Of a stretch of DNA of 64,000 nucleotides, positions 56,086-64,000 are shown piece by piece. Below the pieces are notes generated by a model. The model ran no database searches and was not told the origin of the DNA. It saw only the letters and a program-made list of their open reading frames with translations. This DNA comes from Alphaproteobacteria bacterium (lineage in GTDB: Bacteria; Pseudomonadota; Alphaproteobacteria; Caulobacterales; Aquidulcibacteraceae): NCBI GenBank assembly GCA_018969015.1, contig JAGWZE010000019.1, positions 1-64,000 of the forward strand. Direction: 5' to 3'. Numbering within the stretch: the stretch's first letter is position 1; each line of letters starts with the position of its first letter. The translations under genes were made by a program, and so were the position numbers.

Positions 56086-56107
56086 TGCTACCAACCTGCT
56101 ACCAATC
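56086..56107. repeat. Tandem 11-bp repeat downstream of tRNA-Thr
   Basis: TGCTACCAACC at 56086-56096 is followed at once by TGCTACCAATC at 56097-56107. The position, about 70 bases from the tRNA 3' end, suits arm-type binding sites of a tyrosine recombinase, though no integrase gene is visible in the window. Confidence 0.5.
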
Positions 56108-56109
56108 TC

Positions 56110-56467
56110 GCGTTAACGTGTTCATTGGGGCTGAGGAGCCTTTTCGCGCCAAGTCGGCGGCCTTGGGCCCGCAAAATCCGCGAGTGACTGCTGCTTCGCG
56201 CGAGTTAATCGATCAAATGCAGGTTCGATGAACACGGTTTACGAATGGTGACCGGCCAGCTTCAGACGCCCGACCGTCAGGTTCGGTGCTTGAGCGCGTC
56301 GGCGTCGATTCCGTGAGCCAGCCAGTCAGGCAGAAGCTCCTGATCGCGCTGGATAGGGCAGGCCACATGTCGTTTGGAAGCGCACTCAGACCCGAGCCCT
56401 CCGGTCTATCGGGGCGGCCACGACAACTCCACCGCCAGGCGGACAAAGTTGCCGTGGCTGACTTTGT
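56110..56467. other. Gap in the island with no gene seen
   Basis: About 360 bases between the recombinase-site-like repeats and the first HTH gene. No reading frame with coding character on either strand. Confidence 0.4.
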
Positions 56468-56674
56468 TCACCGCGCCAGGGGCTCACTCGTCGAACGCCG
56501 TGTCCGTGCGCGCCCCCAAGTCTCGAGGATGCTCTCCTCGTAGCGCACGAGCCGGGGCCCATACTTCACGAAGGGCGGGCCTTCGCCGGTGACGCGCCAG
56601 CGGTTCAGCGTGTGCTTCGAGATCTGCAGGCGGGCTGCGGCCTGTTCAACCGTGAGCAGAGTGTCTTGCGCCAT
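56468..56674 (-). CDS. Helix-turn-helix (AlpA/excisionase-like) protein 1
   Basis: 68 residues. LLTVEQAAARLQISKHTLNR followed by WRVTGEGPPFVKYGPRLVRY is a MerR/AlpA-type HTH of the kind that controls excision or replication in integrative elements. ATG 56674 follows AAGGAG. Paralogous to the HTH region of the protein at 56941. Confidence 0.85.
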   Translation of the reverse strand: MAQDTLLTVEQAAARLQISKHTLNRWRVTGEGPPFVKYGPRLVRYEESILETWGRARTRRSTSEPLAR

Positions 56675-56940
56675 GGTGGTCTCCTTTTCGCGAGCGCCCA
56701 GCGCGCCGCGCCCACAAAGGAGAACGCCCGAAAACAGGCGGGTAAATCGCCTTCCCCGCGAAAATGAATCATCCGAATTCGGATAGAATCGCGTGATCCA
56801 GATTGTGCTGTCTCAGTCCGTTCCTGGCTTTTCCAGCAAGGAAACCAGACGACCCGCCCTCGCCCTCGATCGCCCTCAATCGCCCAACGCCGCAATTCGC
56901 GCGGCGGACGAAAAGTCAGAACGTCGCAGGTGGGGTCCGA

Positions 56941-57291
56941 TCAGGGTTTTTGGGGCGCGCTTTCGCGGAGAAAGGCCGTCAGCGCCTCCGGCAGGTAGCC
57001 GATCAGCCGGGCGCCGCGCTTCACGAAGGCGGGTCCGATGCCCTTCGCGCGCCAGCTTTTGAGGGTCGCGGGGCGCACGTTTAGCAGGGCGGCGGCTTGT
57101 GCGGGCGTGAGGACCAATGGGCGCTCGGGGATCGGGGCGGGGCGACGAACGCTGCGCTTGGCGGGGTGCGGCTTCTCTGCCGTCGGGATCGGCGCCCTTA
57201 CAGGCGGGAGTTCATCGAAGAGCGACAGCTGCCGCGGCCGGTTCTTGCCGCCGCTGCGTTCACCACGTTCCGGTTTCGCCTTTTTTGGCAT
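56941..57291 (-). CDS. Helix-turn-helix protein 2
   Basis: 116 residues. The basic N-terminus (PKKAKPERGERSGGKNRPRQ) leads to a C-terminal HTH: LTPAQAAALLNVRPATLKSW and IGPAFVKRGARLIGYLPEAL. It shares the motif order of HTH protein 1. ATG 57291 has GGAGG upstream; GTG 57303 is an alternative. Confidence 0.82.
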   Translation of the reverse strand: MPKKAKPERGERSGGKNRPRQLSLFDELPPVRAPIPTAEKPHPAKRSVRRPAPIPERPLVLTPAQAAALLNVRPATLKSWRAKGIGPAFVKRGARLIGYLPEALTAFLRESAPQKP

Positions 57292-57372
57292 CCCACCCTC
57301 CACCGGGCGGACTTGCGTGCAACGCCGGCGCCAGCGTGGCGGGACCGATAAGAACGCGGTATACGGGAACTC

Positions 57373-57624
57373 ATGTCGACCTACTCCCTCGTCGAAGCTC
57401 AGGCGAAGCTGCCGGAACTGATCGCGCGCGCGCGAAACGGCGAGCGCGTGGTTATCGTTGAAGGCGAACTGGAATTGGCCTCATTGACGCCAATCGCCAA
57501 CGATCGAGGCTCGCGCGTCGAGCCTCTCGGTCTCGACTGGCTTCGCGCTCGACTTCAAGGGAAGCCATCGACCGAGGACGCCGGCGCGTTCGTTTCCCGG
57601 ATGCGCGACGAGGCTTGGCGTTGA
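57373..57624 (+). CDS. Antitoxin, Phd/YefM family
   Basis: 83 residues. STYSLVEAQAKLPELIARAR and GERVVIVEGELELASLTPI fit the Phd/YefM DNA-binding antitoxin fold; the C-terminal half should wrap the toxin. Its stop overlaps the toxin start, as usual for a type II toxin-antitoxin operon. It would repress its own promoter. Confidence 0.9.
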   Translation: MSTYSLVEAQAKLPELIARARNGERVVIVEGELELASLTPIANDRGSRVEPLGLDWLRARLQGKPSTEDAGAFVSRMRDEAWR

Positions 57625-58040
57625 GGCTTTACCTTGATGCGAGCGTGCTTGTGCCGCTCGTCGTTGCTGACGCGCACACCGCACGGGCCTTTGGGTTGTT
57701 GCAGGCCGAACCGGGGCCGCATTTCGTCAGCGAGTTTGCCGTGCTGGAGGTTGCATCGGCGCTCAACCGAAAAGTGCGGACGGGCGAGCTGTCGCCAATC
57801 GAATGCGCGAACGCGAAGGCCAACCTCCAGACTTGGAGAGCAGGCTCGGCGGAACGCGCAGAGTTGACGGACATCGACATCACCGCTGCAACCGGACTGC
57901 TCGACGACCTCGCTCTCAATCTCCGTGGCCCAGATGCGCTCCACCTCTCGGTCGTCATGCGTCTTGGGGCGCCGCTCGCCACGTTCGACGTTACGATGGC
58001 GGAGGCCGCTCAAAGGCTCGGCATCTCGGTTCATATTTGA
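57621..58040 (+). CDS. vapC: VapC-type PIN-domain toxin
   Basis: About 139 residues. Acidic PIN residues are seen in RLYLDASVLVPLV, FAVLEVASAL and GPDALHLSVV with FDVTMAEAA. The family cleaves structured RNAs such as tRNA. TTG 57621 overlaps the antitoxin stop (TTGA); TTG 57615 is an alternative. The pair may stabilise the element. Confidence 0.9.
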   Translation: MRLYLDASVLVPLVVADAHTARAFGLLQAEPGPHFVSEFAVLEVASALNRKVRTGELSPIECANAKANLQTWRAGSAERAELTDIDITAATGLLDDLALNLRGPDALHLSVVMRLGAPLATFDVTMAEAAQRLGISVHI

Positions 58041-58046
58041 AGTTAC

Positions 58047-59702
58047 CTAGCGATCCAGCCCCAACCCCTTCGACAAGTCCTTCACAGCCGTGATGGCCTG
58101 GTGGCCCTTCATCGCCGCCGTGAACTCCAGCCGCACCCGATCGCCGATCTCGAGGCCGTGGTTGTGCCCCATCGGCGCAACCGTGAGCGATCCACTGCGC
58201 CCGAAGACGCCAACGCGGCCTGAAGAAAGATCGACCTCGCGCTCCAGCTTCCACGACTGATCCAGCGCCTGCGTCGGATCGACGAAGGCGCGGCCGCTGC
58301 GGGAGGCGGCGTCGCGGCCGAAGGCCGTGCGTTCTTCGCGCTCCAGATTTTCGCGCGCGCCGTCCCGATAGCGAAAGACGCCCTCGCGATCGCGCGCCCC
58401 AAGCCCGGAGCGGGAGAGGTGGGTTGCGCGCGCCTCCAACGCGCGGCGCACCGCAGGCACGTCCGGCAAGGCGTGGCGGCCATAGTGCGCGACCTGATCC
58501 AGAGCGCGATCGAGATCGGTGTATTCCGGCGATCGGGTTTGCTCCTGCACCGGACGATCGCTGAGCGACTGCACCTCGGGCCGGCGTCCCGAGGGTTCAA
58601 GCCGCACGAGATCGCCCGGGACGAGCCCGTCGACCGCGTCGCGCGACGTGTTGAGGAGAACCCGTCCGTGTTCGGCTGTGTCGATGACGAGTACGCCGCG
58701 CTCGCCATGCTCGCCGCGCGGGCCGGCGCGCTCGACGACGCCATCGAGCCGGCCCATGCAGGGCTCATAGACGCGCCCGCGGGTCAGTTCGCGCGTCACG
58801 TCGATGGGGCCCTGCGCCTCGAGCTGTTCGCGCCAGTTTTCGGCGAAGCGGAGCTCGTTGCGCCGGGTTTCCTCGGCAAGCCCCATGCGCGCCAATTCAC
58901 TGGCCCGCGCCCGCAGCGCGTCGCTCTCGAGCGCCGGCAGGCGCACGACGCGATCCTCGCCGATCCCCGCTTCGAGCTGCTGATCGAGCCGCGTCCAGCC
59001 GCGGGCGGTGATCTCGCGCTCCAGGCGCAGCCGATCGTCTGCGGGGGTGCGCTCGCCGATGTGCTGGGTCGCGATCTCGCGGGCGGCCTCTCGTAGGCCG
59101 TGGGAGATGTAGGCTTTGGGGATGACCAGGTCCGCGCCATCGCCCCGGACGCCGCGCAGGATGACGTGGGTGTGCGCGTTGTCGGTGTTGTGGTGATCGA
59201 CAGCGACCCACTCGAGTTTGACGCCGAGATCGCGCTCCATCTGCGCCATCAGCTCGCGCGTGAACTCCTTCTGGTCGGGGAGGAGGTCGCCGAGCTCGGC
59301 GCCGATCATCAGCCGGAAGTGGCGGGGATCCTCCTCGGCCCATTCGCGCATCCGGCCATGGGCGTCCTCGGCCACGTCGTGCTCCTGGTCGTAGAACTGG
59401 CCGCGCTCGCCGTCCTTGCCAGCGCCGTCGCGCTCCAGATAGCCCGCGTGGGCGCTGAGCCCGCCGCCGCCGCCGCCATGGGCGTGGAAGCTGGCCTTCA
59501 CGATGACCCGCTGGCGTCGATCGCCGCCGCCGTCGAAGGGCGTGGCGTTGCGCCCAAAGATCCGGCCGCGCTGCGCCGCCATCAGCTTCGTGAGACGCGC
59601 GCTCGCGCTCTTGGAGGCGCCCTCGCGCCCGCCGCCGCTTGATCCCAAACGGACCCGAAAGCGGTCTTCGCGGGCTGTCTGGGTGGGCGCGTCCTTCGCC
59701 AT
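58047..59702 (-). CDS. MOB relaxase with DUF3363 domain (RlxS/VirD2-like)
   Basis: 551 residues. The HUH metal motif VDHHNTDNAHTHVIL follows a region with VKASFHAHGGGGGGLSAHAG and YLERDG. The C-terminal half matches the DUF3363 part of relaxases from trb-type integrative elements. ATG 59702 is chosen (MAKDAPTQTAREDRF). It should nick the element's oriT. It is somewhat short for the family but has no visible defect. It starts divergently from the VirD4-like gene. Confidence 0.9.
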   Translation of the reverse strand: MAKDAPTQTAREDRFRVRLGSSGGGREGASKSASARLTKLMAAQRGRIFGRNATPFDGGGDRRQRVIVKASFHAHGGGGGGLSAHAGYLERDGAGKDGERGQFYDQEHDVAEDAHGRMREWAEEDPRHFRLMIGAELGDLLPDQKEFTRELMAQMERDLGVKLEWVAVDHHNTDNAHTHVILRGVRGDGADLVIPKAYISHGLREAAREIATQHIGERTPADDRLRLEREITARGWTRLDQQLEAGIGEDRVVRLPALESDALRARASELARMGLAEETRRNELRFAENWREQLEAQGPIDVTRELTRGRVYEPCMGRLDGVVERAGPRGEHGERGVLVIDTAEHGRVLLNTSRDAVDGLVPGDLVRLEPSGRRPEVQSLSDRPVQEQTRSPEYTDLDRALDQVAHYGRHALPDVPAVRRALEARATHLSRSGLGARDREGVFRYRDGARENLEREERTAFGRDAASRSGRAFVDPTQALDQSWKLEREVDLSSGRVGVFGRSGSLTVAPMGHNHGLEIGDRVRLEFTAAMKGHQAITAVKDLSKGLGLDR

Positions 59703-59934
59703 TGCCTCGGCCCTCTTGGGACATCGGAAAGTCGTGCGCCGCGCGCCTCGACTTGCCTCAACTCTAAGGCGCGCAAGGACTCGCGTCAAGAAAAACGCGG
59801 CCTTTATCTTGCTCTCCGCTTTGTTATATCGGATGATGTCAGTGGGTATCAAGCAAAAGCGAGGCGCGAATACTTGTGACATCTTGAGGCAAGATGAGGC
59901 GAGAGCGCGATAACGGGGGTGGGAGGACGCGGGG
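59703..59934. other. Relaxase/VirD4-like divergent region, oriT candidate
   Basis: 232 bases between the divergent relaxase and VirD4-like genes, notably more AT-rich than flanking coding DNA near 59790-59880. It contains a perfect inverted repeat CATCTTG-AGG-CAAGATG at 59880-59896 and looser GC arms near 59735-59785. It must hold both promoters; the nick site of the element could also lie here. Confidence 0.45.
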
Positions 59935-61476
59935 ATGGGAGAAGTTGCGAGGGAGGGGGGTGAAGTGGCGGCCCACGGTGACTCCGCGGCGCTTTTCCGG
60001 GCTCGACAGGTCGCGCGCAGGGATCGGTTTCATGACGATCCCGAGGGTGATTGGCGGCGATTGGATCAGCGTGGCTTTCCTCTTGGTCGATCAGGCTGGC
60101 GGGCGCTGTTGGGGGTTGGACCCGAGCACGTCGCGCCTGGCCCGCTGTTGTTGCTCGGTCGGTGCGCCAACCGGGATGAGGTGCTCCTGCGGATCCTCGC
60201 GCGCTATCCCGGCGGCGTGGTGCTCATCGATCATGGACGGCTTGCCGATCGCCTCGCGCGCGGTCCGGCGTTTCGGTTCGAGCCGGGCGCGCCGTTCTCG
60301 GTGGGGTTCAACCCGCTTGCAGTGATCCGCAGCGGCGACCTCGCCTGGCATGATCTCGTTCTGCTGGCGGCAGAGCTTGTGGGCGAGGAGGGCGAAGCGG
60401 TCGTCGAGAGCGTAGCGGCCGTCCTCGGCGATCATCTGATCGGCTCTACACCCGAGCGCCGTACGCTCGCTGCGCTGCGCCGGCGGCTGTTCGATGGGGA
60501 TGGGGTTCTGCGTGGGATAATGGCCGGGTTCGAGGGGCCGATCTCGGCTGGGCTGGCGCCGACGATCTCCGAGATCATCCGCGTTCGGCAGAGCTGGTCG
60601 GGGTCGCCCGACGTGGCCCACGCTGCCGTCGAGCGTCTGAGAGGGGCGCTTGCTGGCCTCTCCGACGGGCGGCTCGCCGAAGTGACGGGCCGCCAGGACA
60701 TCGATCCGGCCGATCTCGTGCGCGGCGTTGGTCCGTCGACTCTGGCGCTCATGCCGATTGTGGGCAGCGAGATCGGGCGTGACCCGGTTCTGTCTGCAAT
60801 CATCGGTCAGGTGTTGGATGCCTTGATCGCGGTGAGAGTGGGCGGGGCGCCGTGCCGGCGCGTTGCGCTGGTCGTCTCGAGCGCGATGGCGATGCCGGCG
60901 CCGCTGCTGCTCCGGAAGACGTGGGGGGAATTGGCGGCGATTGGTCTGGATCTGCTTGTCGCGGCTGACTCGATCGACGACGCACGAGGCTTCCTCGGCG
61001 GCCGGGCGTGGGACGATATGTCTGCGCGCGGCGAACCGTTCTCAACCGTCGTGCTCGCAGGACCATGCGGCGAGGTCGATGCGCGGGCGCTGTCGCATCG
61101 CGCGGGCCGCACCGAACGCATCCGGACGTCACTCGACCGTGGGTGGCCGACGCTGCGACGCGTCGTGCTGCCGCGCCTCGCGCCCGAACGGCTGATGAAA
61201 GCGCCTGCGGGGGATATCTGGATCGTGGGCGGCGACATCGCGCCGGCCCGGGCTCGGATCGATGCGACATTGATGGGAGCGGTTCAGATCGCCCGCTCGC
61301 GGTTGTCGCCGCGAGCGCCCGCCTGGTCCGAGCCGCCGCAGAAGCGGCGCGCGCCGGCGGCGAATGCGCCCAGGCCCGAGCCACCGCCGCCACCGCCGCG
61401 GCCGCCACGCGCGCCGCTGGATGTTCGGGAGGTGCTCAAGGCGAAGTCGGGCCAGCGTCGGAGGCCGAATCTGTGA
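59935..61476 (+). CDS. Degenerate VirD4/TraG-like coupling protein
   Basis: 513 residues. The order of segments follows TraG-type ATPases: GVGPEHVAPGPLLLLGRCAN, YPGGVVLIDHGRLADRLARG, APFSVGFNPLAVIRSGD and later GLDLLVAADSIDDARGFLGG. The Walker A loop (normally GxxxxGKS/T) reads LGRCANRDEV and the Walker B acidic pair is replaced by VALVVSSAM, so ATP hydrolysis is not expected. No N-terminal membrane helices are seen. A Pro-rich tail ends it. The frame is intact. The stop overlaps the CopG-like start (GTGA). Confidence 0.7.
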   Translation: MGEVAREGGEVAAHGDSAALFRARQVARRDRFHDDPEGDWRRLDQRGFPLGRSGWRALLGVGPEHVAPGPLLLLGRCANRDEVLLRILARYPGGVVLIDHGRLADRLARGPAFRFEPGAPFSVGFNPLAVIRSGDLAWHDLVLLAAELVGEEGEAVVESVAAVLGDHLIGSTPERRTLAALRRRLFDGDGVLRGIMAGFEGPISAGLAPTISEIIRVRQSWSGSPDVAHAAVERLRGALAGLSDGRLAEVTGRQDIDPADLVRGVGPSTLALMPIVGSEIGRDPVLSAIIGQVLDALIAVRVGGAPCRRVALVVSSAMAMPAPLLLRKTWGELAAIGLDLLVAADSIDDARGFLGGRAWDDMSARGEPFSTVVLAGPCGEVDARALSHRAGRTERIRTSLDRGWPTLRRVVLPRLAPERLMKAPAGDIWIVGGDIAPARARIDATLMGAVQIARSRLSPRAPAWSEPPQKRRAPAANAPRPEPPPPPPRPPRAPLDVREVLKAKSGQRRRPNL

Positions 61477-61838
61477 CCTCCAAACGTCAGCTTACGTTGC
61501 ATCTCGATGCCGACATCGCGCGCGTCCTCGACCTCGAGGCCACGCGCCGCGGCCTCACGCTGTCACGCGCTGCCAATGACGCTTTGCGGCGCGCGCTGAT
61601 CGACGAGGCCGGCGAGGGGCTCGCGACGACGGTCAAAGCTAGGCTCGATCGCATGGAGAAGCGCGATCACGCCCGGGCCCGCGATGTCGCGGAGATCAAG
61701 GAGGCGTTGCTGCTCTTCGTGCGGTTCTGGTTCGAGCGCGCTGGGCCGATTGAGGACGATGATCCGGATGCCGAGGCGGACGCGAAAGCCCGGTATGAGG
61801 CGTTCTTGGAGATGGTGGCGCGGGAGCTGGAGAGGTAG
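61473..61838 (+). CDS. CopG-like ribbon-helix-helix protein of trb-type elements
   Basis: 121 residues. QLTLHLDADIARVLDLEATR followed by SRAANDALRRAL suggests a ribbon-helix-helix; the rest is helical and charged. In trb-type conjugative elements such a gene sits between traG/virD4 and trbB, and here the same coupling to the VirD4-like gene is kept (GTGA overlap), but the trb genes are absent, replaced by IS remnants. Confidence 0.75.
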   Translation: MTSKRQLTLHLDADIARVLDLEATRRGLTLSRAANDALRRALIDEAGEGLATTVKARLDRMEKRDHARARDVAEIKEALLLFVRFWFERAGPIEDDDPDAEADAKARYEAFLEMVARELER

Positions 61839-61890
61839 GGCAGGCGGCTGCTTAAGCTGCACGGTCCTGGCGAGCGTCGTGTCGGATGTC

Positions 61891-62874
61891 TGGAGTGCCC
61901 AGCATTCCTCGGACACTACGTTAAGCTCTCTTGGCTCTCGCCTCAAACTCGTCCGGGCTGACGCCGCCGAGGTGGCGGTGCCGCCGGACCGGATTGTAGA
62001 AACCATCGATGTAGTGGCGCACGTTGTCGATCGCGGCGTCGCGGTTCACGTAGATGCGCTTCCTGATCCGTTCCTTTTTCAGGCTCGCGAAAAACGACTC
62101 TGCTACGGCATTGTCCCAGCAGTTGCCGCGCCGGCTCATGCTCGGTTCGAGCCGATTCCTTTGGCAAAAGCGCCGCCAGTCATCGCTCCCATACTGTGAG
62201 CCCTGGTCAGAATGGATCACGGTTTCCTTCGCGCGGCGTGTTCGGACGGCGTTGACGACCGCATCGAGCACGAGCTCGCGACGAAGACTCGATGCGACCG
62301 CCCAACCGATGATCTTGCGCGAGAAAAGATCGATGACCACGGCGAGATACAGCCAGCCCTCCCAGGTCCGAATGTACGTGATGTCGGTCACCCATACCTT
62401 GTTTGGCCGGATGACATCGAAGTTGCGCTTGACGAGATCCGGTATCGCCGCGGCCGGCTTCGAAGCGCCACGGTATCGCATCCGATAGCCGTGCAGGGCC
62501 TTGATGCCGCTTTCTCACATGAGGCGCTCGACGCGATGCCGGCTGCAGGTTTCTCCCGCCTCGCGCAGATCGAGGAAGACGCGTCGGGCTCCATAGGCGC
62601 CATGGCTTGCCTCATAGGAGGCGCGGATCAGGCGCAGAAGGCGCGCGTCCTCTTTCGCTCGATCCGAGAGCGGATCGCGAAGCCATGCGTAGTAGCCGGC
62701 GCGCGCAACGTCGAGGACCCGGCACATCGTGCGCACGTCATACTCGTCTCGGTGTGCTTAGATGAACTCATACGCACGGCGCACGCGTCGCGCTCCAGAC
62801 CGACCTGGCATGTCATCGACCTCCAGCTCGCACCGCGAGCTAGGTTATCGTGTCCATGAAAGTCTGGGCATTCA
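61891..62874 (-). mobile_element. IS3-family insertion sequence remnant 1
   Basis: 984 bp bounded by related inverted ends: TGGAGTGCCCAGCATTCC at 61891 and, reading from the other side, TGAATGCCCAGACTTTC from 62874. It holds only an OrfB-type transposase; the gap to the right end is 63 bases, so the usual orfA is missing. Confidence 0.75.
61921..62811 (-). pseudogene. IS3-family OrfB transposase with two nonsense codons
   Basis: 297 codons from ATG 62811. The HTH_21 part (YDVRTMCRVLDVARAGYYAW) and the rve DDE core (VWVTDITYIRTWEGWLYLAV, HSDQGSQYGS, NCWDNAVAESFFASLKKE) are in one frame, but TAA at codon 18 (62758-62760) and TGA after RVERLM (62515-62517) interrupt it. Otherwise the sequence is intact, implying recent inactivation. 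Confidence 0.88.
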
Positions 62875-62962
62875 AAAGCTACGTGCGATAACGCTGTATT
62901 GGCGAGCGCGCATCATCCCTCTTGAAACGCGGGTAGTTCGCGCCGGGCCGAGTCGGGCGCGA

Positions 62963-63184
62963 TCAGCTCGACGTATGTCTGTTGCGGGAAACGAATGCGG
63001 CAAAACCGTCCGTAGCGCGACGAATGCGATCAGCGAGGCGCAAATCTAGGAGGAACGGCAAGGCTGACATCACGCTAATGAGCCAAGCAAGCGTGAGAAA
63101 GCCGAGAGCATCGTCCGTCAAGCGCTGGAGCATCGTGATCACGTTATCGAACATACTCAGAACGAGCCTACCAACCGCCATCAT
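62963..63184 (-). CDS. Small hypothetical protein between IS remnants
   Basis: 73 residues from ATG 63184 with a hydrophobic segment (ALGFLTLAWLISVMSALPFL) and a basic C-terminus. It lies in DNA outside both IS elements. No family recognised; could be a fragment of a longer membrane protein disrupted by the insertions. Confidence 0.35.
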   Translation of the reverse strand: MMAVGRLVLSMFDNVITMLQRLTDDALGFLTLAWLISVMSALPFLLDLRLADRIRRATDGFAAFVSRNRHTSS

Positions 63185-63285
63185 GGAGGATTCTGACGAC
63201 GTAATTGTGAAGGCGTTGGGTGGCATTTTGCTCCTTAGGCCACGCCCAGCGCGGCAAGGAACTCAGCGACAAGGGCAAGAACGCC

Positions 63286-64000
63286 TGAACCGCGCCGGGA
63301 TCTCCGGAGAGCTCCGCGTTTGAGTCACGCGGCCATAGCCGGTTCCTCGAAGTCTGCGTAGGAGGCCGCCTCGGCTTCTGCGTGCGGGACGTATCCGATC
63401 GGCTCGAGGAGCCGCTTGGTGTTGTACCAGTCGACCCATTAGAGCGTTGCGTACTCGACGGCTTCGAGCGAGCGCCACGGGCCTTTGCGCCAGATGACCT
63501 CCGCCTTGAAGAGGCCGTTGATCGTCTCGGCGAGCGCGTTGTCGAAGCTGTCGCCGACGCTCCCGACGGATGGCTCGATGCCCGCTTCCGCGAGGCGCTC
63601 GGTATAGCCGATCGACAGATATTGCGATCCTCGATCGCTGTGATGCACGATCCCGCCGCCAGGTCGACGGTCGTGGACGGCTGGTTCGAGTGCATCGAGG
63701 ACGAAGCCCGCATGCGCGGTGCGCGAGACGCGCCAGCCGACGATCCTGCGCGCGAAGATGTCGATGACGAAGGCGACGTACACGAAGCCCTGCCACGTCG
63801 CGACGAAGGTGAAATCGGCTACCCACAGCGTGTTCGGCGCAGGCGCCTTGAAGTCGCGATTGACCCAGTCGAGCGGACACGGGCTCGCCTTGTCGCTGAT
63901 CGTCGTGCGATGCGGCTTGCCGCGGATCACGCCCTTCAGCCCCATGGCGCGCACCAGACGCGCCACCATGCAGCGTGCGACGTCGACGCCTTCGCATTTT
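63286..64000 (-). mobile_element. IS3-family insertion sequence remnant 2 (runs off the window)
   Basis: The visible end begins TGAACCGCGCCGGGATCTCC at 63286, a typical IS3-family terminus, and the transposase gene on the minus strand continues beyond the right edge. A different IS from remnant 1. Confidence 0.75.
63325..64000 (-). pseudogene. IS3-family OrfB transposase, nonsense-interrupted, partial
   Basis: The frame runs from the right edge: GLKGVIRGKPHRTTISDKAS, then the rve core (TLWVADFTFVATWQGFVYVA, HSDRGSQYLS, DSFDNALAETINGLFKAE). A TAA at about 63436-63438 follows VEYATL, after which the same frame continues with WVDWYNTKRLLEPIGYVP and ends at 63325. The stop replaces the usual Glu. 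The N-terminus lies outside the window. Confidence 0.85.

Noticed and set aside
63322-63335. GAGTCACGC near 63324 as the other attachment site of the tRNA-Thr element
   Set aside because: Only nine bases match the tRNA 3' part, and they lie inside the IS3 transposase end; this is expected by chance in 8 kb of GC-rich DNA.

Overview
The window is GC-rich chromosomal DNA from an alphaproteobacterium. Supporting markers are a RegB/RegA-type redox two-component pair, a CqsP-box intracellular PHA depolymerase, a DUF2794 protein, an MmcB-family protein, and frequent GTG/TTG starts with 1-4 nt gene overlaps. The order cannot be fixed from this sequence alone; Caulobacterales/Hyphomonadaceae-like or Rhizobiales-like are my guesses. 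No rRNA or CRISPR is visible. One tRNA (Thr, CGT) is present.

Layout. 1-9.6 kb: housekeeping and redox genes (Tas-like aldo/keto reductase, ThpR, CobB sirtuin, P450, a diiron ferritin-like protein, a TraB/GumN protein, MmcB). 9.6-16.7 kb: a DJ-1 protein coupled to its GlxA-type regulator, RegA/RegB, a divergent PhaZ, a YgjP-like metalloprotease and a Bax-inhibitor-1 protein. 16.9-25.7 kb: PBP1A, DUF2794, a four-gene Gld-type ABC exporter operon with DUF4340, an antisense-overlapping secreted protein, and a divergent Lrp/LysE pair. 25.7-30.9 kb: aconitase flanked by two direct copies of a 117-bp repeat, then an AT-richer islet with a polymorphic-toxin gene (RNase A-like tip), three immunity-like genes and an orphan toxin tail. 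30.9-45.9 kb: two Baeyer-Villiger-type flavoproteins, SDR, PurH, an AI-2E transporter, and a four-gene translationally coupled operon (carotenoid oxygenase, DUF1295 membrane protein, old yellow enzyme, cyclophilin) divergent from an MBL hydrolase. 46-52.4 kb: a chaperone-usher pilus operon and a LuxR-type regulator. 52.5-55.7 kb: a DAACS transporter coupled to an FMN 2-hydroxyacid dehydrogenase, and an orphan HlyC-fold protein.

From tRNA-Thr at 55.9 kb to the right edge lies a decayed integrative/conjugative element: two AlpA-like HTH proteins, a Phd/VapC toxin-antitoxin pair, a DUF3363-type relaxase, a VirD4-like protein that has lost its Walker motifs, a CopG-like protein, and two IS3-family remnants, each inactivated by nonsense codons. 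At least five copies (one partial) of a hairpin-forming dispersed repeat sit in intergenic gaps of the core region.

The most novel-looking parts are the toxin/immunity array next to aconitase, the orphan HlyC-like protein lacking the catalytic pair, and the pseudo-VirD4 coupling protein.
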